Assembly (NCBI GenBank): GCA_947646735.1 | Contig: CANTFK010000270.1 | Location: 468,277 to 532,276 of the forward strand | DNA from: Peronospora farinosa | Taxonomy: Eukaryota; Oomycota; Peronosporomycetes; Peronosporales; Peronosporaceae | DNA length: 64,000 bases | Reading direction: 5' to 3' | In this document: piece by piece, positions 45,897 to 54,955 of the stretch | Layout of the letters: each line of letters starts with the position of its first letter | Numbering within the stretch: the stretch's first letter is position 1 | The notes under the pieces: model-generated | What the model was told of the DNA's origin: nothing | What the model saw: only the letters and a program-made list of their open reading frames with translations | Database searches by the model: none | Program-made: the position numbers and the translations under genes

Positions 45897-46949
45897 CTAC
45901 TTCTCGGACAGCTTTGCGTTTTCTCTCTGAGCTTCCTTCTTCGCCTTCACTTCTCGGCGCTTCCGAGCCTGTTCCTCCAGCTTATCAGCGTATGCGTCAA
46001 GCTCTACATCCAGCTCCTTTCGGAGACTCTCGTTACGTTTGTTAAAGTCACTCGTGGGCACCTCTTTGGGGCGTGGCATGCCCGGGTTCTTCACTGCTTT
46101 GGCTGCTTTCTCTCTCAGCTTCCGCTTCTGCTTCTTCTTCTCCTGAAAGTCTTCTTCCTGCATGAGAAATTCATCGATCGTGTCCGGATTTCGTTTGAAT
46201 CTGCACTGACGAGCGGCGTGGCCCAAATTGCCACAATTAGAGCAGATCCGCGGTACAAGACAATTGCGCGCGCAATGGCCGCGTTCTCCACAATTGGTAC
46301 ACACATGGTCCTTGTCATGTTCTCGACGCAATGCACGGTCGAACTTGCGTTGCTTCACTTGTTCCTCATCCCACACTGTCTCTAGCTCTGCGTCGTAGTT
46401 AATCTCGTCCATGTCCTTCTCCACCAAATGGTCCACTGCGAGTCTTCCCAGCTCCCAATGACGCACAAAATTTCCACGACGACGGAAAGTGTTGTGCTTG
46501 GAGTCACCTGTAGAGAAGCGACTGCTCATGCTATTGCTCTCCATCTGCCAAGAATTGGCGAGCTTTTCGCTCTTGTCCTTGTCCTTGTTGTCTTCCTCGT
46601 CTCCTTTGGTGTCATTGTCCCCATTCAGTCGAAACTCTTGCGAGTGCTGCATTAGACGTTCAAGTGGACTCAGATCTTCACTCATTCGCTGATTCTCGTT
46701 CTTCTCTTTCTTCAAGACATTGCCGTGCTTATCTTCATGAATTTCGTCTTTTGGACTCGTGAATGTTGCAAATTTGTACGATTTTGACACTTGTAGACCG
46801 TTTAACGAAGTAAAATTTACCGTCATGTAGTTGCTGAGAGAATGAGATGCAATAGAAGTGCAATGAAAAGGTACACGGTTGCACAGAAGCCGAGAACGTG
46901 CGGTCAAGACCGATAGCGACATCATCTTAATGACAATAATGCAGACCAA
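45897..46949 (-). CDS. CCHC zinc-knuckle protein, possibly mitochondrial (350 aa)
   Basis: Single-exon frame. Two adjacent CCHC knuckles are clear: CTNCGERGHCARNC and CSNCGNLGHAARQC (about residues 218-250), as in nucleic-acid-binding zinc-knuckle proteins. The region before them is acidic and Lys-rich (DTKGDEEDNKDKDKSEK). The C-terminus is a long highly charged helix (KKKQKRKLREKAAKA ... EEQARKRREVKAKKEAQ). The N-terminus from Met9 or Met10 (MMSLSVLTARSRLLCNR) is rich in Arg, Ser and Leu with few acids, like a mitochondrial presequence, so the start may be 46925 or 46922. RNA binding is inferred. Divergent from the CAF1 gene, 336 bp between start codons. Confidence 0.8.
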   Translation of the reverse strand: MVCIIVIKMMSLSVLTARSRLLCNRVPFHCTSIASHSLSNYMTVNFTSLNGLQVSKSYKFATFTSPKDEIHEDKHGNVLKKEKNENQRMSEDLSPLERLMQHSQEFRLNGDNDTKGDEEDNKDKDKSEKLANSWQMESNSMSSRFSTGDSKHNTFRRRGNFVRHWELGRLAVDHLVEKDMDEINYDAELETVWDEEQVKQRKFDRALRREHDKDHVCTNCGERGHCARNCLVPRICSNCGNLGHAARQCRFKRNPDTIDEFLMQEEDFQEKKKQKRKLREKAAKAVKNPGMPRPKEVPTSDFNKRNESLRKELDVELDAYADKLEEQARKRREVKAKKEAQRENAKLSEK

Positions 46950-47285
46950 TAATTAAACGATTGAGGATTGGTTAAATTATAAAATGTTTTGATTGGGCAG
47001 AAATAAGTATTAATTTACTTGTTTTTACTGGTCAAAATATGACAGCATATTACTTATCCGTTAAGTACGATTGGCTAAACACTCCCTAACAATAACAGTC
47101 AAGCTTCTCGACCAGGTGACGGTCTACTACGCGGGCGTGTGCAGCTCTAATATCGTCTTCATCACTCATTCAATCGTCCTATCTGTTTCTACAGACATTT
47201 CCGGTTATTCACGTACAATTTTTATTGTCTATCGACGCTTCATTGTCTTTCTACAGACAGTTCAAATTCAGATTCAGGTCCCAGA

Positions 47286-48107
47286 ATGCTGTCGACTCGT
47301 CCAATGCCCGCTAAAGTGGAGATCCGAGACGTATGGGCGACTAATTTGGAAGAAACGATGAAGACGATTCGAGAGGTTGTGATTAAAGGTTGTTACGTGG
47401 CAATGGATACGGAATATCCTGGTGTTGTGGCGCGTCCTATCGGTTCCTTTACTACATCATCTGATTATCAGTATCAGACATTACGTTGTAACGTAGATCT
47501 GCTACGAATCATTCAATTGGGTGTGGCTTTCTTCAATGAAGATGGCTCATATATGGCAGATCAGCCCGTGTGGCAATTTAACTTCAAGTTTAGTCTTAGT
47601 GAAGACATGTATGCTCAGGACTCTATTGAAATCCTGAAACAAGCAGGAATTGACTTTGCTAAACATGAAGAGAAGGGAATTGAAGTCGCCAAGTTTGGAG
47701 AGCTATTGGTACCATCGGGTCTTGTACTAGGTGACCATGTCAAATGGGTTTCGTTCCACGGCTCATCGGACTTTGGTTATCTACTGAAAGTGCTGACTTG
47801 TGCGCCACTGCCGGCGGAAGAAGACACGTTCTTTGATTTGTTGCACACGTACTTTCCGGCAACGTATGACTTGAAACATGTAGCGATGGACTTTGACAAG
47901 GTGGGAGGACTTAGTCGCTTGGCTGAGGATCTCAAGGTAGAGAGAATAGGCATCATGCACCAGGCTGGATCCGACGCGTTACTCACGGCCGCTACTTTCT
48001 TTAAAATGGTCGAGGTCTTTTTCGAAGGGAAGGTCGAGAATGCAGTCAAATACTCTGGTCAGCTCTATGGTCTGGGCAACAGCATCGCCAACTTGGGTCA
48101 AACATAA
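47286..48107 (+). CDS. CAF1: CAF1/CNOT7-type poly(A) deadenylase (273 aa)
   Basis: Catalytic 3'-5' exonuclease of the CCR4-NOT complex, removing poly(A) tails in mRNA decay. The DEDD active-site residues are visible: AMDTEYPG (D41, E43), HGSSDFGYLLK and HQAGSDALLTAATF. IREV, GVVARPIG, QLGVAFFNEDG and WQFNFKF are also conserved with CNOT7. Length equals the family (about 285 aa), with no intron. The start at 47286 precedes a second Met six residues on (MPAKVEIRDVW), which is where most CAF1 proteins begin; either is possible. Convergent with SRP receptor beta (190 bp between stops). Confidence 0.95.
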   Translation: MLSTRPMPAKVEIRDVWATNLEETMKTIREVVIKGCYVAMDTEYPGVVARPIGSFTTSSDYQYQTLRCNVDLLRIIQLGVAFFNEDGSYMADQPVWQFNFKFSLSEDMYAQDSIEILKQAGIDFAKHEEKGIEVAKFGELLVPSGLVLGDHVKWVSFHGSSDFGYLLKVLTCAPLPAEEDTFFDLLHTYFPATYDLKHVAMDFDKVGGLSRLAEDLKVERIGIMHQAGSDALLTAATFFKMVEVFFEGKVENAVKYSGQLYGLGNSIANLGQT

Positions 48108-48296
48108 ACTGCAAGGCAAGCCAAGAGGAAAACACATGCACATAGCACCACAAACTAAATCCATCCACTGAAACACACACACATGTGCATTATCTGTCTT
48201 CTTGCTCAAAACAGATTGCTTACGACAGATCGCTACGACCAACAATTCTTGTATATTCGTTATTGATCACGTTGTGTTGATACTGATCCAAATCGC

Positions 48297-49239
48297 CTAA
48301 TGTTGCTGAATAAAGCGCACAACATCATGAATATCTGCGTCCTTGACACTGCACTTGACAAATGAGATCTCGCACGGCGCGTCCACATCGAACTGGAACG
48401 GAGCTCCATCACGTCCGACAGGTACTTGAGACAAGTCCTGCTCGTCATCATCGCCCTCGGTCTCCAAGGACGAGCGCGTCGTCTTCAACTGAGTCAATTC
48501 TTTCTCCAATGCGTCACGCACCATCTGCGGGCTGGCAGCTCCAGAAATATCGCTCTTATTGCAGACCACCATGATTGGAGGCGTCTGGTCATTCACCTTC
48601 TTGTTTGCAAAAATGTCATGTAGGAACCTACACATAAACAGCAAGTGCAAATCCATTACACTTTAGTTCCATCTCAACAATTAGTACAAAAAAACAATTG
48701 CAACGTACTCGGCAGCTTTACGAAACGACGGCATGTCGCTGGCATCCACAAAGAAGACGATAGTTCCCGTCATGGGATAGAAATCCACTACCCGTCTACA
48801 AACATCACAGCAAAAATAACAACAAACAAAGATCACATGGTCAGACGACAAGTCTCTTTAATGTATTGGCATCAAATGTCTTGTCGTACGAGCGAAGACG
48901 TTCATGACCGGGATAGTCGACAACTGTAAGTTCAGCATTAAACTTGTCCAAATTGTACTTGGAGTGCACAATAAAGCGACAAGTCAATTCCTTCATAGAA
49001 CTGACCGTATCAACGTGTTCTCCGTCACGGATAAGATGAAAAAACCTCGTCTTGCCAGCATGACGTGGACCCAACAATAGTGCGATTTTTTTCTTCTTGC
49101 CCGTGAAGCTCACATTAAGACCCCGCATGTGAAGAATAAAGCGAATAACCAGCACGACATACAATACTGAGAGAGCAATAAAAGGCACCACCATATACGC
49201 CGGTGCCCCATAGATCTTGGACGTCAGTAGCTCCAGCAT
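48297..49239 (-). CDS. SRPRB: Signal recognition particle receptor subunit beta, three exons, 255 aa
   Basis: ER membrane GTPase that anchors SRP receptor alpha for co-translational targeting. Exons are 49239-48890, 48795-48709 and 48627-48297. Introns are GTACGA...TAG and GTACGT...TAG, both in phase 2, and give a frame of exactly 256 codons. The start at MLELLTSKIYGAP was chosen because it precedes the single N-terminal membrane segment (VVPFIALSVLYVVLVIRFIL); an upstream Met at 49416 would overlap the divergent neighbour. GTPase motifs: P-loop GPRHAGKT, DYPGHERLR (DxxG), NKSD, and a C-terminal CSVKD in place of the SAK box. The first donor was selected because it reproduces the family spacing between GHERLR and IVFFVD. 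Confidence 0.9.
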
Positions 49240-49427
49240 GAACCCAAGCAGAAAAAAAAGATTGCGCAATCCAAAATGACACGTAGTTCCGATAGGGATA
49301 TAGACAGGCCTAATGTTAATAGAATAATAGAATACAGTTTCGAGACGAATAAGATTTGTGTAACAATACACGAATACTAGACACTGTATCGTCGTTTTCA
49401 CCATGTTACGTGTCACTTGGATACAGT

Positions 49428-50459
49428 ATGTCGGGAGAAGCTATAAAGCGTCGAGAGCGAATGAAAATAGTATGGAAACCTGCGCATTTAACGGGAATGT
49501 TGGTACTTGCTTTGACCTATATCGAAGCATCATCTATTGTGCATGTTGTGCGCTTTTTACTTTTTCTGTATTTTCTCATGGCGAGTCTTGACTTGGCACT
49601 GACTCGCTACCATTTCTGGAACTTTGAGTCTACGGTTCCTGAGCTAAAACGTTATGCATTGATTACAGGCGCATCGTTTGGTATTGGAAGGGAAATGAGC
49701 TACTTGTTATCGGAGAAAAAGTACTCGCTTGTGTTGGCTGCACGCTCTGAGAAAGTGTTGGAACGAATGCGAGCAGAGATTGAACTAGTGAATCGACCGA
49801 CGGAAGTGCTGGTGTGTGTGTGCGACTTGGCAACAAGTGAAGGTATCAACAAGCTCATCAAGTTTGTCAAGGACAAGGAACTGATCATTGACATCCTTGT
49901 GAACAACGCGGGGGCTTGTCTTACCAAGGACTTTACAATGCTGAAAGAGACGGAAGTGGACGAACTCATGATCCTCAACATGCACGCAATGGTCAAATTG
50001 ACGCATGCAATTGTACCGCAGATGGTGGACCGTAAGATTGGTCGTGTCTTGAACATCAGCTCCATTGCAAGTGCCTTTGCAATACCCACGGCGGCGCTTT
50101 ACAGCAGCAGTAAAGCTTTCGTGACTAGCTTTAGCCAAGGGTTAAGCTACGAATTGCGTTCGACAGGTGTTACGGTCACGTGCATGTGCCCGGGTCCAGT
50201 GGCGACCAACTTCAGCAAGACTGCAAATACAGAGAAAGCAGTATGCATGACGTTGCCTGGACTCACTGCGAATGCCAAGGATACAGCCAAGACTGCAGTG
50301 GACGCCATGTTCAACGGCGAAGTACTGATCTACGATACATGGTTCGCTTACTTATCTGCAAACCTCGTGCAGTCGATTATTCCCGGTCGTCTTGCCGCTT
50401 TTTGCTTTGGCGCTGGAATGCACGAGCTCAAGGACATCTGGCAGATGATCAAGAGATAA
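49428..50459 (+). CDS. ER-type short-chain dehydrogenase, HSD17B12/3-ketoacyl-CoA reductase-like (343 aa)
   Basis: NAD(P)-dependent oxidoreductase of the SDR family. The cofactor motif is TGASFGIG, followed by LVNNAGA, a Ser in LNISSIASAF and the catalytic YSSSK (YxxxK). Two hydrophobic stretches near the N-terminus (MLVLALTYIEASSIVHVV, LLFLYFLMASLDLAL) suggest membrane anchoring before the Rossmann domain, as in very-long-chain 3-oxoacyl-CoA reductase and 17-beta-HSD12. The substrate is inferred. The start at MSGEAIKRRERMK (49428) was preferred over 49356 because the earlier one runs toward the divergent SRP receptor gene. There is no intron. Divergent from SRP receptor beta with 188 bp between start codons, and convergent with the LarC-like gene (160 bp). 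Confidence 0.85.
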   Translation: MSGEAIKRRERMKIVWKPAHLTGMLVLALTYIEASSIVHVVRFLLFLYFLMASLDLALTRYHFWNFESTVPELKRYALITGASFGIGREMSYLLSEKKYSLVLAARSEKVLERMRAEIELVNRPTEVLVCVCDLATSEGINKLIKFVKDKELIIDILVNNAGACLTKDFTMLKETEVDELMILNMHAMVKLTHAIVPQMVDRKIGRVLNISSIASAFAIPTAALYSSSKAFVTSFSQGLSYELRSTGVTVTCMCPGPVATNFSKTANTEKAVCMTLPGLTANAKDTAKTAVDAMFNGEVLIYDTWFAYLSANLVQSIIPGRLAAFCFGAGMHELKDIWQMIKR

Positions 50460-50619
50460 GCAGAAACGGGGATGGTGAAGGTGCAATGAGAAGTCCATGG
50501 CGTCATGAAGATATTGGCCTTTGCCGATTGTGTGGGTAGTGACAAAAAGCTTTGAACATTTAACGCAAGACTGCAGCATTGCATTTTACTTGATGTAGTG
50601 CAGGTGTGACCATACAAGC

Positions 50620-52518
50620 TTATTGTGGTGGCTGTGCGTCGATGTGAGAAAGAGCAAGAGATTTTACCTCGTCAATCACCTGTAATAAAGGTATGTTCTG
50701 TTCCACCGCAATTGCCTAGACAGCAAAAATGTTCGAGTTAGATTGACGACTTCGCACGATTGAAAAGTGGAACAGCGCCTTGCCTGGCAGTCTTTAAACT
50801 CTGGGTGCACGTTCACAATTTCATTGCCCAGAAATGCAACTTTCACGTTTACGGAGCTCTCAAAAGCGGGAACAGACACAAAGTTGCGAGATAAGTAGAC
50901 GCGCTCTATCACATTGCTGGTCAAAAGTACAGTTACAGAATGTAAAAGTTAGTATGATGCGCTAGCTCATTGGGTCCATTGCTCACGTGAAGCAAGAATA
51001 TAAACAGCAAGTGCAAACGCTTGCACATACCGGCGGATACCGAGTGTCGTGGTTTCGCGAAAGAGCATCTCTACGATCTCTTCTTCGTGTTCAGCGCGAC
51101 ACAAAATGCTGAGCAAACCATTTTAGAAAAGCTCTCACACATCTAGGAGCAAAGCAAACGAACAAATCTGTGTACGAACCTGAGGCACACACCAGGGCGA
51201 TTTTTCTTCATCTGTATGGACTGCTTCCATACGTCAAGCGCGTGGTATACCGACAACAGCCTTTCAAAGACGTAGCCGATTACCTGCGGGTTCAAATCAT
51301 CCATGTTGGTCTCAAGAACGATGACTTTCTCTGTCGTGTAAGGATGATGACACACGAGATCGGCAGACCTTGAAGTGGCGACAGCAGGATTGACATAGCT
51401 CTTCTTGAAAGCCATGGAGTCGATCTTCGTGCCAATGGCAACGCGGACGATGTTGGCGTGCTCCGGGAACTCCTTTGTACCAGCACCTGTACCAGTGTGC
51501 GTGGGAATGAACGTGGGAGGCTCGCCAAACGTAGACGCCAATGCCTTTATAAGACTAATTCCCGTGGGCGTGACCAGCTCACCTTTCGCTCTACAATAAC
51601 ACAGTAAGTTTGTTCGTGCACGTAAGGTACCATAATGTAAAATAAAGCGTTATGAACTGACCCCTTCGGCGCTGGGCACACAGGTACACCAATCATCAAT
51701 CGGAACGTAGCTGGCGGTGGAACCGGCAAAACTCCATGCATGCATTTGACAGTTCCCGAAGAGAAGGGCAGGAATGATGCATGCACCTCTCGTACACCAA
51801 GCAGATCGAGTGCAAGCACAGAGCCAATGGTATCGATAATACTGTCAATCGCCCCCACTTCGTGAAAGTGAATTTCATCCAGCGACGATCCATGAGTGTG
51901 TGCTTCCGCCTGCGCCAGCAACGTGAAAACTGCAACACTCTTTTCCTTCACCCAATCTGACAGTTCACTCTCCGCAATAAGAGCTTTAATATCGTTCAAG
52001 TTTCGCAAGGGTTCTCCATCCTTTCCAGTCTGAGTGTGGTCATGGTCATGGTCATGAATATGGTCATGACTTTCATCGGGTCGATCTTCCACCTCCTTTT
52101 TCCCCTTATCTTCATAAACGTGAATGTCTCCATGACTATGACTATGACCACGTCCATGACTATGGCTATGGCTATGTCCGTAATCATGTTGATGAGCACT
52201 GTCCGGAGTGGGTGGAACTACCTCTTTATGTTGGTAGATAGAGCCAACATTTGCTTTGGTCCCCGCAATGCTCCCGGGTCCTTTCCACACTTTGGTGATG
52301 CTCAACTGCCACTCTCCTTTAATTCCATGCAATGACTCGAGACCGCGCTTGATTTCATCCAATGGAGCACCCTATAAAAACACGAAAGACCCATTAACAA
52401 ACTCTTGGGCTACAATAAAAATAGCATTATAATGTACCGCATCAATCAGTGCACCCAGGAGCATATCACCCGCAATACCTGCAGAGCAATCAATAAAAGC
52501 GAGCGTGGTGTCACTCAT
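50620..52518 (-). CDS. LarC-like nickel-insertion (pincer cofactor) protein, six exons, 502 aa
   Basis: Exons are 52518-52438, 52371-51662, 51590-51180, 51108-51031, 50916-50784 and 50715-50620; the frame closes exactly. The N-terminus LAFIDCSAGIAGDMLLGALI is the LarC signature. It continues with EIHFHEVGAIDSIIDTIG, VLPVPPPATFRLMIGVPV, GELVTPTGISLIKAL, VLETNMDDLNPQVIGY and ILCRAEHEEEIVEMLFRETT. In bacteria LarC inserts nickel into the pyridinium dithiocarboxylate pincer nucleotide used by lactate racemase-type enzymes. A long His/Asp-rich insert (about residues 60-110, with HSHSHSHGRGHSHSHG) is expected to bind metal. The last intron has a GC donor (GCAAGG...TAG). The physiological role in a eukaryote is not established from sequence; no partner LarB or LarE gene is in the window. 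Confidence 0.85.
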
Positions 52519-54916
52519 TTTCGCAAGTGGTCAAACTCATAAGGGCGAAAACTGAGACTTGTTAGAAAAAAGCACCTTGCTTTTTTACCGGTAAATATTA
52601 AGTAATCAGTATTGGTGTCATCATTTATCGATATTCGGATAAGCCAAAAAATTACAAAAAGATACCCTAAGATTTTTTCCCGATAATTGTGATGTAACCT
52701 TATTTTTAAAAAAAATGATATTCCAACTGAAAATCCAAGATACTGGAATAATTAAATGTACCACGAGGTAAGACGATTGAAAATACTGTACACCTTATAA
52801 AAATTAAGAAAAAAGAAAAAATATTTGATGGCGTATATTATACGTATGACATGACAAAACTAGCGGCTCCAAGCCAACCAATTGAGCATTTTGGAGCGGT
52901 ATACAAAGCACTTCAAAACAAAGTACCTTTTTACGACATGTTACAATTTTGATTTTCCTTACATTTTTTTGATTTCTCAAATGAGTTTATATTTTTTATT
53001 TTCATATCTTGTGCTACATCTTTTTTATATCCTCTTACATGCTAAATTTTTATTTTTTTCTAAAAATATTGTGAAAAGGGTTTCTAGCAAAGTAGAGTAG
53101 GACATTCACAATATCTTTCTGCTATGGCAGAAACTGCAACGATGCTATTTACTTGAACATTGCGGGGACTCTAAGCCAAGAGTGTGCGACATTGGCTTTG
53201 CAAGCCTACTTCGTGAACAAACGCTGTCGTTAAGGTTGCACAGCCGCGGGCCAGCGGCCTAAGCAGCGATATCGGCGGTCACGGTAACGGGAAATGAGAT
53301 GAGCCATTTGAACTTGCTGTCGTCATATGTGTTCGGTTTCAGACAGACCGCTGGAATAGCATCTTCTGGATCTTGCCGTTCATCGAAAAGCCATTAGGCC
53401 TGGCGTCCCGCGCGCCGCCTATGATCTTTGACCAGCCCATAAGAGATGGCCACATTCTCTTTATGTAAAAGCGCCCCGTACTGACAGCAAGCGTTACGCT
53501 GTGGCTGTTGGAGTACCATGTAAACTGGTTGCCATATTAGGGATTCGTGTACTGTACACGTAAAGAAGCCGGAGCGTGAAGCTTCGCATATCCCATAGAA
53601 GGGGTGGGCAATCTTCACTGGGGTTACATTACTGCAAGCGAAACGTCACTCTAGCAGATCACGAGTTGAAAGCTCTCGGTATTGTGATGATTGTTTTCTT
53701 AGGATGAGTATGCACATCATAACGACGTCAAACGTTTGAAAGGCCACGCCTGACTTGAGTGTTTTGTACATGCTCGACATGTACGAGTACATGCATGGAA
53801 AAAGTGCAGGTGGATATTTTGCACACATAAACCGTGTGCAAAAAAAAGATTTGGACAACTTCAACATGATCATAGTTGTTACAAACATCTGGAATCGACT
53901 TGATGTGCGTCACACGCAACCTACGTAACTCCGTAGTTGTTCAATGCCCTGAGGGTAGTTGTATCCGTGCGCTATGTCGACCCAATATCATACAGAGATC
54001 TTATGAAACATGTAGGACATGTAACAAGTACTTTTACATGTAGACGAGACATTTTGTATTGGAAAGAGACAGACAAAACTATCCTTATCTGGTACTGCCG
54101 TCACTGTTAACTTGTCTTAACTGCTAAATCATTCTGATCTTGATCAAATACACAATGGCCTCAAGTAAAACTTCCCTAACTGATTACTTGTCTTAACTGA
54201 TAGATTTTTACCATCCTAACGTATCACATAGACGAGTTCTTCTGGTGTCAGTTGATGCGTGAGAGAAGAAAGTGCATAGACAGTATACAGTGTCACAACA
54301 TAGATGCTGTGACACCTCCACATCAACACTGCTTCCTCGGTACCGCGCGCGGTCGCAAAAAAACTTGGCAAACATACACTTGCTAAACTTCACGTCTACA
54401 AAGTTGCCTTCGAGCTGTGGCTTCATTTATTGGTTTGTAAAAAAGAGCAGTCAACATGTTGGCATTGACAATGCTACATGAACTGCATTCCGTTGAAAAG
54501 CCACTGCGTTCCGAAGATTCAGGCGTCCCTATAAGGGCAGAAGACGTTACACCAGCATGATCTTCAAGATTTGTATTTTCCTATTAACGCCAGTCACTCG
54601 ATATACAAAGTGATTAACGTTTCAAAAATTCGCCTAGATGGAAGAATGTGCGCGTGTAGTAAGTAGTAGATCTGAATAACACCAGATTATTGTCAACAAG
54701 TCGTAGCACGCGTGTTGTTCGTACAGAAATGCATCCGTTTGCTGTCTAATAGACCCGAGAGTGAAGGTCCCGTTCAGCGAGATTATAGATTAAAATCCGC
54801 TCATCTTCCTTCCCTTTTTCTATCACGCACGTGCGCTTCGCAGACTGCACATTCTCATCCATCACAGTTTCACCCCATCCGATAATACTTAAATCCTGCC
54901 GTTAACTCCTTCTTGT
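52519..54916. other. AT-rich intergenic region
   Basis: About 2.4 kb, with long A/T runs at 52640-53060. A short stretch at 53150-53215 could be read as a decayed kinase-like motif (SKPRVCDIGFAS in one frame), but nothing else supports it. No gene or organised repeat was found. Confidence 0.45.
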
Positions 54917-54930
54917 TCATTTTCAAATTG
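54917..54930 (+). promoter_or_regulatory. Inr-like motif upstream of the P-type ATPase
   Basis: TCATTTTCAAATTG resembles the oomycete Inr/FPR core with one base missing. It lies 39 bases before the first ATG and 111 before the second. Confidence 0.35.
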
Positions 54931-54955
54931 GCATCGTAGGCCTCACACCTCCCCA

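Noticed and set aside
48841..48889. Extension of SRP receptor beta exon 1 to the in-frame stop at 48841
   Set aside because: It leaves no splice donor that joins the next exon in frame. The GTACGA donor at 48889 does, and it restores family spacing.
52030..52200. Plus-strand Met/Val-rich ORF and CAT-type repeats
   Set aside because: It is the complement of the His/Asp-rich codons of the LarC-like gene, not an independent feature.
53150..53640. Protein kinase remnant (SKPRVCDIGFAS-like)
   Set aside because: Only one short motif after a forced frameshift. No HRD, P-loop or APE motif was found nearby.
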